Origin: an uncultured bacterium
GTDB taxonomy: Bacteria; Verrucomicrobiota; Kiritimatiellia; CAIKKV01; CAIYGI01
Reading direction: 5' to 3'
Assembly: GCA_903925685.1 (NCBI GenBank)
Contig: CAIYGI010000213.1
Location: 1-42,052, forward strand
DNA: 42,052 nt
In this document: positions 34,573 through 42,052 of the stretch, one piece after another
How the letters are laid out: every line of letters begins with the position of its first letter
Position numbering within the stretch: the first letter of the stretch is position 1
Position numbers and translations under genes: made by a program
The notes under the pieces: model-generated
Seen by the model: only the letters and a program-made list of their open reading frames with translations
Told to the model about the DNA's origin: nothing
Databases searched by the model: none

Positions 34573-34944
34573 ATGAAACGATTGGGAATGGTTTTGCTGG
34601 GAGTAGTCGCCGCCGCCTCGCTGGCTTCGTCGGTTTTGGCCGAAGATGCCCAACCCAAGAAGGGCGATCACGAGGGACGGTTCATGGAGAGATTCAAAAA
34701 GGCCGACACGAATGGCGATGGAAAACTGTCGCTGGACGAGTTCAAGGCCGCCTTCCCCAAGGCCAATGACAAGAAGTTCGCGAAAGCCGACACCAATAAC
34801 GACGGTTTTCTGACGCCGGACGAACTCAAGGCGGCGCGTCAGGACGGTCCTGGCCGGGCGCGCGACAAGAAGCCGACCGACAAACCGGCCGACAAACCGG
34901 CCGACAAACCCGCCGACAAACCCGCCGACAAACCGGCCCAATAA
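34573..34944 (+). CDS. Secreted EF-hand protein with a DKPA-repeat tail
   Basis: A 123-aa protein with a Sec signal peptide (MKRLGMVLLGVVAAASLASS, probable cleavage after VLA at 23). There are two canonical EF-hand loops, D45-E56 (DTNGDGKLSLDE) and D73-E84 (DTNNDGFLTPDE), expected to bind calcium. The tail is (DKPA) repeated five times, from 12-bp DNA repeats (34879-34942). The start at 34573 is chosen because the signal peptide begins there and AGGAAAGG lies 9 nt upstream; the frame opens at 34525. Probably periplasmic or extracellular. Confidence 0.8.
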   Translation: MKRLGMVLLGVVAAASLASSVLAEDAQPKKGDHEGRFMERFKKADTNGDGKLSLDEFKAAFPKANDKKFAKADTNNDGFLTPDELKAARQDGPGRARDKKPTDKPADKPADKPADKPADKPAQ

Positions 34945-34967
34945 AAGCCGGCAGCGACGGAAACGAC

Positions 34968-35003
34968 GGCCCTGTCAGCGAACCTGACGGGGCCGCTTTG
35001 TTT
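34968..35003 (+). terminator. Probable intrinsic terminator after the EF-hand gene
   Basis: GGCCCTGTCAG and CTGACGGGGCC form an 11-bp stem with one G-U pair and a 5-nt loop (34968-34994), followed by the T-rich GCTTTGTTT. It would separate the EF-hand gene from the ynbE operon. Confidence 0.6.
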
Positions 35004-35025
35004 GAACCCAGCCGAATTCCCGGCC

Positions 35026-35055
35026 TTGACCCGGCCGCCACTGTTTTGCCACACT
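35026..35055 (+). promoter_or_regulatory. Possible promoter of the ynbE-ydbL-ydbH operon
   Basis: TTGACC (35026-35031), an 18-nt spacer and CACACT (35050-35055). The -10 is poor and close to the start codon at 35062, so this is tentative. Confidence 0.25.
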
Positions 35056-35061
35056 CTCTCC

Positions 35062-35259
35062 ATGAAAAACATACTTCGCTTGATCACGGCGGGCGCGTTC
35101 TGCGCGGCCGCCGGCTGTGTGCATGTGAAAATGGATCCCATCCACATCACGATGGACGTGAACGTGAAGGTGGACAAGGAACTTGATTCGTTCTTCGGCG
35201 ATCTGGACGCGAAGACCGCGCCCGGCAACGCCCCCGTATCCAAATCCACCGAGAAATGA
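35062..35259 (+). CDS. ynbE: YnbE-like outer membrane lipoprotein
   Basis: A 65-aa lipoprotein from the ATG at 35062: hydrophobic LRLITAGAFC, lipobox AAAGC, then HVKMDPIHITMDVNVKVDKEL. The PI-x-I-x-M-x-V-N-x-K-V pattern is that of YnbE (Lipoprotein_19). In E. coli YnbE forms an intermembrane bridge with the AsmA-like protein YdbH for phospholipid transport. Its stop overlaps the ydbL start (ATGA). A frame upstream to 35002 is not part of the gene. Confidence 0.85.
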   Translation: MKNILRLITAGAFCAAAGCVHVKMDPIHITMDVNVKVDKELDSFFGDLDAKTAPGNAPVSKSTEK

Positions 35260-35627
35260 AGGCGACAATGAAACGATATCGTGTCATGACGATGCTGGTC
35301 CTGATGCTGGCTGGCGCGCTCCTGGCGGTAGTTCCGGCGGCGCGCGCCGCCGATACCAAGGCGGAGCTGAAGGCTCGAATGGCGCAGCGTTTGCCGCAGT
35401 TGAATGCGCTCAAGGCGCGGGGCGTTGTCAGCGAAAACGACGCGGGACTGCTCACGGCGGCGGGGACGGCCACGGACGCGGACAAGGCCGTGGTTGAAAC
35501 CGAAAACAAGGACCGGCGGGCGGTTTACGCCGCCATCGCCGCCAAGAACGGCGCCACGCCGGAAGCGGTCGGCGCCCGCCGCGCCAGAAAGATTGCGGAG
35601 TCCGCGGTCTCAGGCAACAAGAAGTGA
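35256..35627 (+). CDS. ydbL: YdbL-like DUF1318 periplasmic protein
   Basis: A 123-aa protein with a signal peptide (hydrophobic MTMLVLMLAGALLAVVPAAR, cleavage near ARAAD). The C-terminal motif VETENKDRRAVYAAIAAKNG followed by ARKIAE is characteristic of DUF1318/YdbL. In E. coli YdbL modulates the YdbH-YnbE complex. It starts in an ATGA overlap with ynbE and ends in a GTGA overlap with ydbH, so the three are translationally coupled. A second in-frame ATG at 35268 is possible. Confidence 0.85.
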   Translation: MKATMKRYRVMTMLVLMLAGALLAVVPAARAADTKAELKARMAQRLPQLNALKARGVVSENDAGLLTAAGTATDADKAVVETENKDRRAVYAAIAAKNGATPEAVGARRARKIAESAVSGNKK

Positions 35628-38047
35628 AGCGTCCGCGGACATGGCTCCGCGTCTGCGTCGGACTGCTGCTGGCGGCGGGCATCGGCCTGGCCTTGCTTTG
35701 GATGGCCGCGCCACGACTGGCCGAGCGCTTGATCCAGCGAAAACTCGTCCGCCTCGGGGTGCCCGTCGAGAACCTGCATCTGCGCTCGGTCACGCCCTGG
35801 ATGCTTGAACTTGAACCGCTGCGCCTGGGCGCGGACCCCGATGCGCCAACCCTGGGCGCGTTGCGCGTGACCTACGTTCCACGTGAACTTTTACGCGCCA
35901 AACTGCGCGCGGTTGTGCTCGACGGACTGCAGTTCGTGATCCGCCGCTCCAAGTCCGGCGCCTGGGAGGTTGCCGGCGCGGACAGGATTCTCCTGAGGCG
36001 CGCGGATTCCTCAACCGCGGCGCAAAGCCGCTCCTTCAAACAGATCATGGACTTGATCCCGGATCGCGTCGCCGTGCAGGCGATTACCGTGATCGCGGAA
36101 ACGGAAAACGGAAGATCGGCGTTTCAGATGGAGTTGAACGCCGAACGGCGCGATGACAAATTCGATTTGCGCGTGACCGCCAGCGGGGACGGCAAAAAGG
36201 CGGCGTTTGCGACGGTTGTGGAGGCGAAGCCGGAGCTGCTTTCATGCATTGGGAAACTCAGTTCCTTGAATATCCGGGGGCTGGAATTGGGTGAAATACC
36301 GTTGCAGATCACGGCGGACCGTAAAGCCATGCGTGTCGAGGCCTCGGTAAAGCCGCCGGGCAGTGCGCTGGCCGCAAAGCTCGCGTTATCTGTAAGTCTT
36401 GAGAGCAAGACTTTCACAGGTTCCGCCACGTTGCCGCCCGCGCTGGTGGCGGAAAGCGATCCGGCGCTGGCGCCTTTCCTGCCGGCATCGCTTAAGGGCG
36501 CGCTCTTCTCCGGCACGCTGGGCGGCCGGGCGGACGCGGTCTGGATAGCCGGGAGTGCGCCGAAGTGCATGGCGGAGGCGACGCTGGCCGACGGCAAGTT
36601 CGCGAAAGATGGCTGGACGGCAGGGATAACCAACGCCGTGGCGCGCGCAGGCGTTGCGCCTGGGGAGCAAGACCGTGGCAACGCCTATTTCCTGGAGCTG
36701 GAGTTGCGCGGAATTGCCGCCTGCCTGCCGGACGGCAGTCTGCTGAATGCGGCGCTGATTCAATGCCCCCTGCGCGGTTCAGCCAAAGCAGGATTCGAGG
36801 CGCAGTGCACGCTCCGTAATGCCAGTTTGCGGATTCCGCGTGCGGAACTGGTGGCCGAAGGGCTGGATGCGGATCTGGCCTTTGCCTGGTCGAAAGAGGA
36901 TGGTCTGCGGAGCGTGCTGTTCCCGCGGAAAACGGAGCCAGGCCGGATTCGTTCGGTGAATATCCGGGGTCTGGAATTGGGCGAGATACCGTTGCAGATC
37001 GCGGCGGACGGGAAAGATCTGCGAGTCGAGGCCGCGATAAAACCGCCGGGCAGCGCGCTGGCCGCAACGCTCGCGCTATCCGTGAATTTTGAGAGCAAGG
37101 CCTTCGCGGGCTCCGCCACGCTGCCGCCAGCGCTGGTGGCGGAAAGCGATCCGGCGCTGGCGCCTTTCCTGCCGGCGTCGCTTAAGGGCGCGCGCTTCTC
37201 CGGCACGGTGGGCGGGCGTGCGGAGGCAACCTGGAAATCCGGCGCTGAACCGAAGGGCGCGGCGGAGGTGACGCTGGCCGGCGGTAAATTTGCGACGGCG
37301 GACGGCAAGTTCGACGTGCAGGGATTGGAATGCGGGCTGAAACTGGAAAGTCTGGCGCCCCTGCGCAGCTTCCCGTCTCAAAAGCTGAAACTTGCCCTGG
37401 CGCATGCGGCCGGCACGACGCTGACCGATGGAAAATTCACCTTCCGGCTCGATCCGCCCGACATCATCTTCGTTGAGCACGGCAGTTTCGTCTGGTGCGG
37501 CGGCAAACTCAGCTGCGCGGCCGCGCGGATCACCGGCGGCAAGCCGGACGGCATGGTGATCTTGCGCGCGGAACAGGTGGACGCCGGCCAATTGACGGGG
37601 ATGATGAAGAAGGACTTCGGCGGGCATGCCGAAGGCTGGCTCACGGGGCGCGTGCCGCTGATCTTCGGGAAGGACGGCGTGCGGCTCGGGAATGTGCATC
37701 TGATCGGCGACCCGGAAAAGCCCGGCATCCTCCAACTCGACCCGGAAAAATGGCCCGGCAACCAGGTGGACACACTCGGGGTCAGCCCCGCCGTCAAGAA
37801 AGCCATGAAGCAGACACTCCGGAACATGAGTCTGACCCTGCTGCGCCTCGACGCGCTGCCAAAGACCGACAAGACTTCGACCCGCCTGTGCCTGCGCATT
37901 GCCGGCACGCCGCGGGAGGACACCGACCTGCCGCCTGTAGATCTCACGCTCAATCTGAACATCGAGGATCGACAAAACCTGTTGTGGAATCTTATGAACC
38001 AATCCAACCAAGAGAAAAAACCGGGGGCGGACGCCGACTCCTGGTAA
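35624..38047 (+). CDS. ydbH: YdbH-like AsmA-family intermembrane lipid transport protein
   Basis: An 807-aa protein from a GTG start. One N-terminal membrane anchor ([20 protein letters not shown]) precedes a long beta-rich periplasmic part. The C-terminal region ([26 protein letters not shown]) matches the YdbH/dicarboxylate-transport family end. Such AsmA-like proteins form hydrophobic grooves that carry phospholipid to the outer membrane. A 340-bp segment is duplicated inside the gene (36267-36606 and 36957-37296), giving two copies of the [14 protein letters not shown]...PPGSALAA block. Confidence 0.85.
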   Translation: MKRPRTWLRVCVGLLLAAGIGLALLWMAAPRLAERLIQRKLVRLGVPVENLHLRSVTPWMLELEPLRLGADPDAPTLGALRVTYVPRELLRAKLRAVVLDGLQFVIRRSKSGAWEVAGADRILLRRADSSTAAQSRSFKQIMDLIPDRVAVQAITVIAETENGRSAFQMELNAERRDDKFDLRVTASGDGKKAAFATVVEAKPELLSCIGKLSSLNIRGLELGEIPLQITADRKAMRVEASVKPPGSALAAKLALSVSLESKTFTGSATLPPALVAESDPALAPFLPASLKGALFSGTLGGRADAVWIAGSAPKCMAEATLADGKFAKDGWTAGITNAVARAGVAPGEQDRGNAYFLELELRGIAACLPDGSLLNAALIQCPLRGSAKAGFEAQCTLRNASLRIPRAELVAEGLDADLAFAWSKEDGLRSVLFPRKTEPGRIRSVNIRGLELGEIPLQIAADGKDLRVEAAIKPPGSALAATLALSVNFESKAFAGSATLPPALVAESDPALAPFLPASLKGARFSGTVGGRAEATWKSGAEPKGAAEVTLAGGKFATADGKFDVQGLECGLKLESLAPLRSFPSQKLKLALAHAAGTTLTDGKFTFRLDPPDIIFVEHGSFVWCGGKLSCAAARITGGKPDGMVILRAEQVDAGQLTGMMKKDFGGHAEGWLTGRVPLIFGKDGVRLGNVHLIGDPEKPGILQLDPEKWPGNQVDTLGVSPAVKKAMKQTLRNMSLTLLRLDALPKTDKTSTRLCLRIAGTPREDTDLPPVDLTLNLNIEDRQNLLWNLMNQSNQEKKPGADADSW
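36267..36606 (+). repeat. Internal duplication in ydbH, copy 1
   Basis: About 340 bp repeated 690 bp downstream with no gaps and about 85% identity by hand count. It encodes about 113 residues, including [20 protein letters not shown]. Confidence 0.85.
36957..37296 (+). repeat. Internal duplication in ydbH, copy 2
   Basis: Second copy of the segment at 36267-36606. Both copies keep the frame and the coding pattern, so the longer protein is probably functional. Confidence 0.85.
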
Positions 38048-38058
38048 AGGGAACTACA

Positions 38059-40149
38059 ATGCCTCCCGCATCTTCAACTCCGCGTCCGAAAATCCTCATT
38101 GTCGACGACGAAAAGAGCATCCGTCTGACCCTCAGCGCCTTCCTGCAGGACGAGGGGTACGAAGTGGCGACCGCCGAAGACGCGGACCGGGCGTGCGCGC
38201 TGCTCGCGAACGGCGCCTGGGATGTCGTCGTGACTGACATCGTCCTGCCCGGCGTATCCGGCGTGGAATTGCTGAAGGCGATTCGTGCCGCGGCCCCGGA
38301 TGTGCAGGTGATCATGATGACCGGCGAGCCCACCGTGGAGACCGCGACGGAAGCCGTCCGGGCCGGCGCGCGCGATTACCTTTCCAAGCCCGTCGGCAAG
38401 GACGCGATCGTGCGCTCCGTGACGACGGCGGTGCAGATGAAGCAACTTGCGGACGATAAACGCCGCCTGGAGGAAGAAAACCGCAGGCACCAGGCAAATC
38501 TGGAACGGTTGGTTGCGGAACGCACGGGGGAATTGCGCCTTTCCCGCGACGAATTGGAGCAGCGCGTTATCGAACGTACGAACGATCTGAACCTGGCGAA
38601 ACAGGCGGCGGAGGCGGCGAACCGCGCCAAGTCGGACTTTTTGGCCAACATGAGTCATGAATTGCGCACGCCGTTGGGAGCGATCATAGGGTTCTCGCAA
38701 TTACTCGAGGAAAAGCTTTACGGCGCTCTGAACCCCAAGCAGGAGGAGTACGTCAAGGACATCCTCGATAGCGGGCGGCATTTGCTTTCCCTGATCAACG
38801 ACATCCTCGATCTGGCGAAGATCGAGGCGGGCAGGATGGATCTGGAACCGTCATTCTTCCCCATCGCGAAGCTAATCGAAGAGAGCCTGATCATGGTGAA
38901 GGAAAAGTGCGCCAAACACGGGATTCGCCTGACAACGGATATCGCGGACGAGGTCAAAGCCCTGTCGATATTGGCGGATGAGCGCAAGCTGAAGCAGGTC
39001 TTGTTCAACCTGCTCTCCAATGCGTCCAAGTTTACGCCCGACGGCGGCGCGATCACGGTCAGCGTGAATCTGGCGGATTTCCGACCTCGGACTTCGGACC
39101 TCGGACCTCGGACCTCCGCCCTCCTCATCTCCGTCTCCGACACCGGAATCGGAATCTCCAAGGAGCATCAGGCAAAGATCTTCGATGAGTTTTACCAGGT
39201 GGCCAGCGTCGCCAAAGGCAAGTCGCCAGGCACGGGACTGGGGCTGTCCCTGGTCAAGCGCATGGTGGAGCGGCACGGCGGCCGGGTCTGGGTGGAAAGC
39301 GACGGGGAAGGCCAGGGCAGCACCTTCCGGTTCATCATCCCGCTCTCCCCGGCGCAAGGCCTGGTGCAGGCCATTCAGTCGTATCTGACCGCGAGCGACA
39401 AACAACCGAGCGTGCTTACCCTGCTTCTTTGTGCCCTTGATGCAGATGCCGAAGGCAAGGTTATTCCGGCCGCGGGCCATGGGCATACTGTCGCGACAGA
39501 GGAGGTGTGGACGGCCCTGGCCGGAAAAGTCGGAAGCCTCGGTTATCGATCGGCGTTTTCCGGAAACGAATTCGCCGTCATGGCGAAACTCGGCGAGTGC
39601 GCCGATACTCAATCGCAGGTTAAGCTCCGAAGACTCCTCAAGGATGTGCTTTTTAAGATGGCGCCATACGCCGTGGCCGGTTTCTCCTGCGGCGTGGCGA
39701 CAGGGACGGCCGGGACGCTCGGCGCGGTTGAATTTCTCGATGCCGCGCGCGGCGCGAAAGTGCATGAGCGCGACAGAATTGCCGCCCAACGCGTCATGAT
39801 CGTCGACGACGAAATCCAGATTCGAACGCTGCTGCGGAGGAAATTCGTGCAACTTGGGTTGGCGAATATTGACGAGGCTGAAGGAGGGGAAGAGCTGTTC
39901 CGGCTGCTTCAGCGCCGGATCCCCAATCTGATCGTGCTGGACATCTCCATGCCGGGCATGAACGGGTACGAAGTCATCGGAAGACTCAAGAGCTGCGCCG
40001 ATACGGCGGATATCCCCATTTTGATTTTGTCGGGTCTCGACGTGGACAGCGTGGAACTGCGCAAGAGAAGTCCCACCACGGCGCTGCTTGTGCTCGAGAA
40101 ACCGGTGGCTAGCGAGACTCTTAACAACCATGTATATTATCTATTGTAA
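38059..40149 (+). CDS. Hybrid histidine kinase: REC, HisKA, HATPase, degenerate GGDEF-like, REC
   Basis: A 696-aa soluble protein from the ATG at 38059. REC1 has Asp16/17, phospho-Asp60 and Lys110. A coiled coil (about 123-190) leads to HisKA with His200 ([10 protein letters not shown]), then HATPase with N317/N321, DTGIGI (361-366) and GTGLGL (391-396). Residues 430-570 look like a degenerate GGDEF domain: SGNEF (501-505) replaces GGDEF, and [10 protein letters not shown] with [13 protein letters not shown] resembles its C-terminal part; cyclase activity is unlikely. REC2 has Asp583/584, phospho-Asp628 and Lys681. A loop at about 340-353 ([13 protein letters not shown]) is encoded by a 7-bp repeat. 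The open frame continues upstream to 37495 inside ydbH; that part is not real. Confidence 0.9.
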   Translation: MPPASSTPRPKILIVDDEKSIRLTLSAFLQDEGYEVATAEDADRACALLANGAWDVVVTDIVLPGVSGVELLKAIRAAAPDVQVIMMTGEPTVETATEAVRAGARDYLSKPVGKDAIVRSVTTAVQMKQLADDKRRLEEENRRHQANLERLVAERTGELRLSRDELEQRVIERTNDLNLAKQAAEAANRAKSDFLANMSHELRTPLGAIIGFSQLLEEKLYGALNPKQEEYVKDILDSGRHLLSLINDILDLAKIEAGRMDLEPSFFPIAKLIEESLIMVKEKCAKHGIRLTTDIADEVKALSILADERKLKQVLFNLLSNASKFTPDGGAITVSVNLADFRPRTSDLGPRTSALLISVSDTGIGISKEHQAKIFDEFYQVASVAKGKSPGTGLGLSLVKRMVERHGGRVWVESDGEGQGSTFRFIIPLSPAQGLVQAIQSYLTASDKQPSVLTLLLCALDADAEGKVIPAAGHGHTVATEEVWTALAGKVGSLGYRSAFSGNEFAVMAKLGECADTQSQVKLRRLLKDVLFKMAPYAVAGFSCGVATGTAGTLGAVEFLDAARGAKVHERDRIAAQRVMIVDDEIQIRTLLRRKFVQLGLANIDEAEGGEELFRLLQRRIPNLIVLDISMPGMNGYEVIGRLKSCADTADIPILILSGLDVDSVELRKRSPTTALLVLEKPVASETLNNHVYYLL
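39083..39117 (+). repeat. 7-bp tandem repeat inside the histidine kinase gene
   Basis: Five heptamers: GACCTCG, GACTTCG, GACCTCG, GACCTCG, GACCTCC. It falls in a surface loop of the ATPase domain between the beta strand after the N-box and DTGIGI, where extra residues can be tolerated. It has the same unit and coding sense as the exosortase tract at 2473-2518. Confidence 0.9.
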
Positions 40150-40178
40150 TGGAGCGGATGACCGCCAGGGAGGATGGA

Positions 40179-40577
40179 ATGAAGCAGACTATTCTGATCG
40201 CGGACGATGACATCAAACACAGGAAACTCCTGACGGACATCCTTCAGGCCGAAGGGTACGCCACTCTGACGGCGGAGAATGGCGAACTTGCCATCGATAT
40301 GGCCCGTTCCGCCAAACCCAGTTTGATACTCATGGATATTCAAATGCCCATGATTGACGGTCTCTCCGCGGTCAGGGCCTTGAAGGCGGATGCCGAAACG
40401 CGGTTGATTCCCGTGATCGCCATCACGGCCCTGGCGATGCGCGAAGACTGGAAGCGCATTATCGAGGCCGGCTTCGACGGATACCTGAGCAAGCCCATCA
40501 GCATCAAGGAAGTGCGCGCCGAGGTGAACCGCTTCCTGGGCGGGAAACCGGAACAGACTGAAGGGACGACGGCGTGA
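40179..40577 (+). CDS. Single-domain response regulator
   Basis: A 132-aa stand-alone receiver with Asp9/Asp10, phospho-acceptor Asp53 (LILMDIQMP), Thr83 and Lys105 (GYLSKP), and no output domain, like DivK or CheY. The start at 40179 is chosen for the Shine-Dalgarno GGGAGG 5 nt upstream; an ATG at 40149 overlapping the kinase stop is the alternative. Directly after the hybrid kinase, it is the likely phosphotransfer partner. Confidence 0.88.
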   Translation: MKQTILIADDDIKHRKLLTDILQAEGYATLTAENGELAIDMARSAKPSLILMDIQMPMIDGLSAVRALKADAETRLIPVIAITALAMREDWKRIIEAGFDGYLSKPISIKEVRAEVNRFLGGKPEQTEGTTA

Positions 40578-40623
40578 TTGGCCATCTTTCCGCTCTTGCA
40601 CCTCAGTCCCCGGAGGCAGTCCT

Positions 40624-40784
40624 CATGAATGGTTACTGCTCAGGACGGGGAAAGATGAACTACGAAATGCGCGAAAATCGCGAAAACGGGAAGGATTCCC
40701 AGCCAGAGAAACCAATCCCTCTTTCGTGTATTTCGCGCCTTTCGTAGTTAAAGTCCCGAGGTGGCTGAGCAGTTACCATGAATG
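40624..40784. mobile_element. Large imperfect palindrome, MITE-like or structured RNA element
   Basis: The outer arms GGTTACTGCTCAG (40631-40643) and CTGAGCAGTTACC (40765-40777) pair with one mismatch. The inner arms AACTACGAAA (40658-40667) and TTTCGTAGTT (40740-40749) pair perfectly and continue with a 9-bp pattern (N-N-C-G-C-G-A-A-A) on both sides. Each arm is about 65 bp and there is no coding frame. It could be a miniature inverted-repeat transposable element or a strong hairpin that ends transcription of the kinase operon. Confidence 0.6.
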
Positions 40785-40950
40785 AAGCTTCTTCACTTTC
40801 CGTAATCCATGGGTAACTCGATTACATCGAAATTCATGATGCGTTCGCCCTGAGATTTGCCCTTGACTCAGGCGCTTAAAGTGGGCTATCTTGCTTATGG
40901 ATGTTGTAAAAACATCATGATGGCAACCTGAAAACGAAGGAGGAGCCCGG
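40785..40950 (+). promoter_or_regulatory. Upstream region and predicted promoter of the beta-helix protein gene
   Basis: TTGACT (40863-40868), an 18-nt spacer and TATCTT (40887-40892) lie 59 nt before the ATG. A strong Shine-Dalgarno AAGGAGG is at 40937-40943. The rest of the gene-free stretch 40578-40950 holds only the palindromic element. Confidence 0.5.
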
Positions 40951-42052
40951 ATGAAGGCGATCTTTCAAGCGGTGCTCTTGGTTCTGCTGGTCTGTGGCGC
41001 GTCGCAGGGTGCGAACCCCCTGTACGTGACGCCTACGGGTAGTGGAGACGGATCGAGTTGGGGCACTGCCGCCAACATTAATGCCGCTGTGCTGACCGCG
41101 GCCGCGACGCCCGGCTGCACGGTGTATGTAACCAACAACGCCACCTATACGTTGACCGACCAACTTGTCATCACGAACTTTACGATCAAGAGTTATGACG
41201 CCAACGGACTTCCGGATCGCGACCACACGATCATCAACGGAGGCTATCCGGCCATCTCCAACCGCTGTTTCACCTTGAATCATGCCAACTCGGTTGTGGA
41301 TTCCTTCACGATCACCAACGGGTGCTGTACCAATATCTTCGGCGGCGGTGGAGTCTATATCTCGGCAGGTACTCTAAAAAACTGCCTTGTACAAAGCAAT
41401 CGAATGTCAAACGCCAGCGGTTACGGCGGCGGCGTGTACGCCAATGGATCAAGTTGTTTGATTACGAACTGCGATATCGTCGGCAATTATGCTTTGACAA
41501 CATACGGTGGCGGAGGGATTTGCCTAGACACTTCAGCGCAAGCATGGAACTGCCGAATCAATTTCAACGTATGTACGAATTATCCGGCGTCTGGTGCAGG
41601 AGTGCAACTTATTACCGGCGCTCGGCTGATGAACTGCTCTGTTATCAGCAACAGAGCCGGAGGCACCGCATACATGATGGGGGGGATTTGCTATAATGGA
41701 AAAGGAAACATGGTTCGCAACTGCCTAATTATGGGCAATGATAGAGGGAAAGCGGTTAACGGCGGTGGCATCGGGTCGTATTCATCATCTGCTAACTGTA
41801 TTATCGAAAACTGTACGATTGTCGGAAACGCGGGAGCCGGAATTGCAAATTACTATAACGGCGGCAATGAGTATATCACCAACACGATCTGTTATTCCAA
41901 TGGGCTTGATACCCCCAAAACTGCGGGAGTTGAGAGCGAAGGGTCGTGGAAGGCGCATTTTCCTGGTCTGAGCGCCACGGGGATGACATGCGAGCGCCCA
42001 TTATGGCGGTGGACGAGGAGTTGGACGGTCGTCTGCACGGTGCAAAACGGCC
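40951..42052 (+). CDS. Secreted right-handed beta-helix (Pmp/autotransporter-like) protein, partial
   Basis: The frame is open from the ATG at 40951 to the window end (367 codons). A signal peptide (MKAIFQAVLLVLLVCGASQG) is followed by LYVTPTGSGDGSSWGTA, the usual start of polymorphic outer-membrane-type repeat proteins. Repeats then follow: GGGVYISAGTLKNCLVQSNR, GGGVYANGSSCLITNCDIVGN, GGGICLDTSAQAWNCRI, GGIGSYSSSANCIIENC. These form parallel beta-helix rungs with regular Cys and Asn. It is probably a surface adhesin or carbohydrate-active protein. After about 41910 the repeat pattern stops (WKAHFPGLSATGM...), which may mark a frameshift, a domain border or poor sequence at a contig end. Confidence 0.8.
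   Translation, partial: MKAIFQAVLLVLLVCGASQGANPLYVTPTGSGDGSSWGTAANINAAVLTAAATPGCTVYVTNNATYTLTDQLVITNFTIKSYDANGLPDRDHTIINGGYPAISNRCFTLNHANSVVDSFTITNGCCTNIFGGGGVYISAGTLKNCLVQSNRMSNASGYGGGVYANGSSCLITNCDIVGNYALTTYGGGGICLDTSAQAWNCRINFNVCTNYPASGAGVQLITGARLMNCSVISNRAGGTAYMMGGICYNGKGNMVRNCLIMGNDRGKAVNGGGIGSYSSSANCIIENCTIVGNAGAGIANYYNGGNEYITNTICYSNGLDTPKTAGVESEGSWKAHFPGLSATGMTCERPLWRWTRSWTVVCTVQNG

Noticed and set aside
37495-38058. Upstream extension of the histidine kinase frame
   Set aside because: It lies inside the ydbH coding region in another frame and has low-complexity Arg-rich sequence; the ATG at 38059 starts exactly at the receiver domain.
39117-39345. Second catalytic frameshift in the kinase caused by the repeat
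   Set aside because: The frame is intact through DTGIGI and GTGLGL, so the insertion does not disrupt the gene.

Overview
The window looks like part, or all, of a contig from a Gram-negative bacterium of the PVC group (Kiritimatiellota, Lentisphaerae or Verrucomicrobia-like). This is inference from gene content: an exosortase/EpsI fusion, DUF268, a ThuA + Gfo/Idh/MocA + dehydrogenase sugar operon, outer-membrane lipid transport genes, and a Pmp-like beta-helix surface protein. Base composition is GC-rich by eye, with AT-richer islands at about 178-1680, 11856-13700 and 24180-25560. No rRNA, tRNA, CRISPR array or transposase gene was seen.

Region 1 (1-18737, nearly all minus strand) is a surface polysaccharide locus. 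Read in the direction of transcription it holds a possible 33-aa leader ORF, a DUF268 protein, a GT11 fucosyltransferase-like gene, a Wzx-type flippase, a glycosyltransferase, a broken FkbM methyltransferase, a GT4, a hexapeptide acyltransferase, a Wzy/WaaL-type membrane protein, a GT2, a second hexapeptide acyltransferase and two more GT4s. Then come a plus-strand NAD-dependent epimerase and, again on the minus strand, a GT39-like membrane protein, an exosortase-EpsI fusion and another multi-spanning glycosyltransferase-like protein. Many junctions overlap by ATGA or GTGA, which suggests translational coupling. A run of ten G (coding sense) lies in the leader of the first genes.

Region 2 (18934-30085) is mixed: a DHA2-type MFS exporter, a lipoprotein, a four-domain sulfur-transfer flavoprotein, an orphan antitoxin, small secreted and membrane proteins beside two attC-like hairpin repeats, a DUF4143 ATPase, a gene remnant, queC, a GT4 and an LptF/LptG permease. 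Region 3 (30348-34366) is a carbohydrate operon (ThuA-like, zinc dehydrogenase, SDR, Gfo/Idh/MocA). Region 4 (34573-38047) has an EF-hand protein and a coupled ynbE-ydbL-ydbH operon, which in E. coli serves phospholipid transport between the membranes. Region 5 (38059-40577) is a hybrid histidine kinase with a degenerate GGDEF-like domain plus a stand-alone receiver. A large palindromic element follows, then a surface beta-helix protein that runs off the end.

The most unusual feature is a set of 7-bp tandem repeats. One heptamer (GACCTCG in the coding sense) is inserted in frame in two unrelated genes, the exosortase and the histidine kinase. Two other heptamer types (CTNCCAC and ACYGAAC) sit at gene borders.
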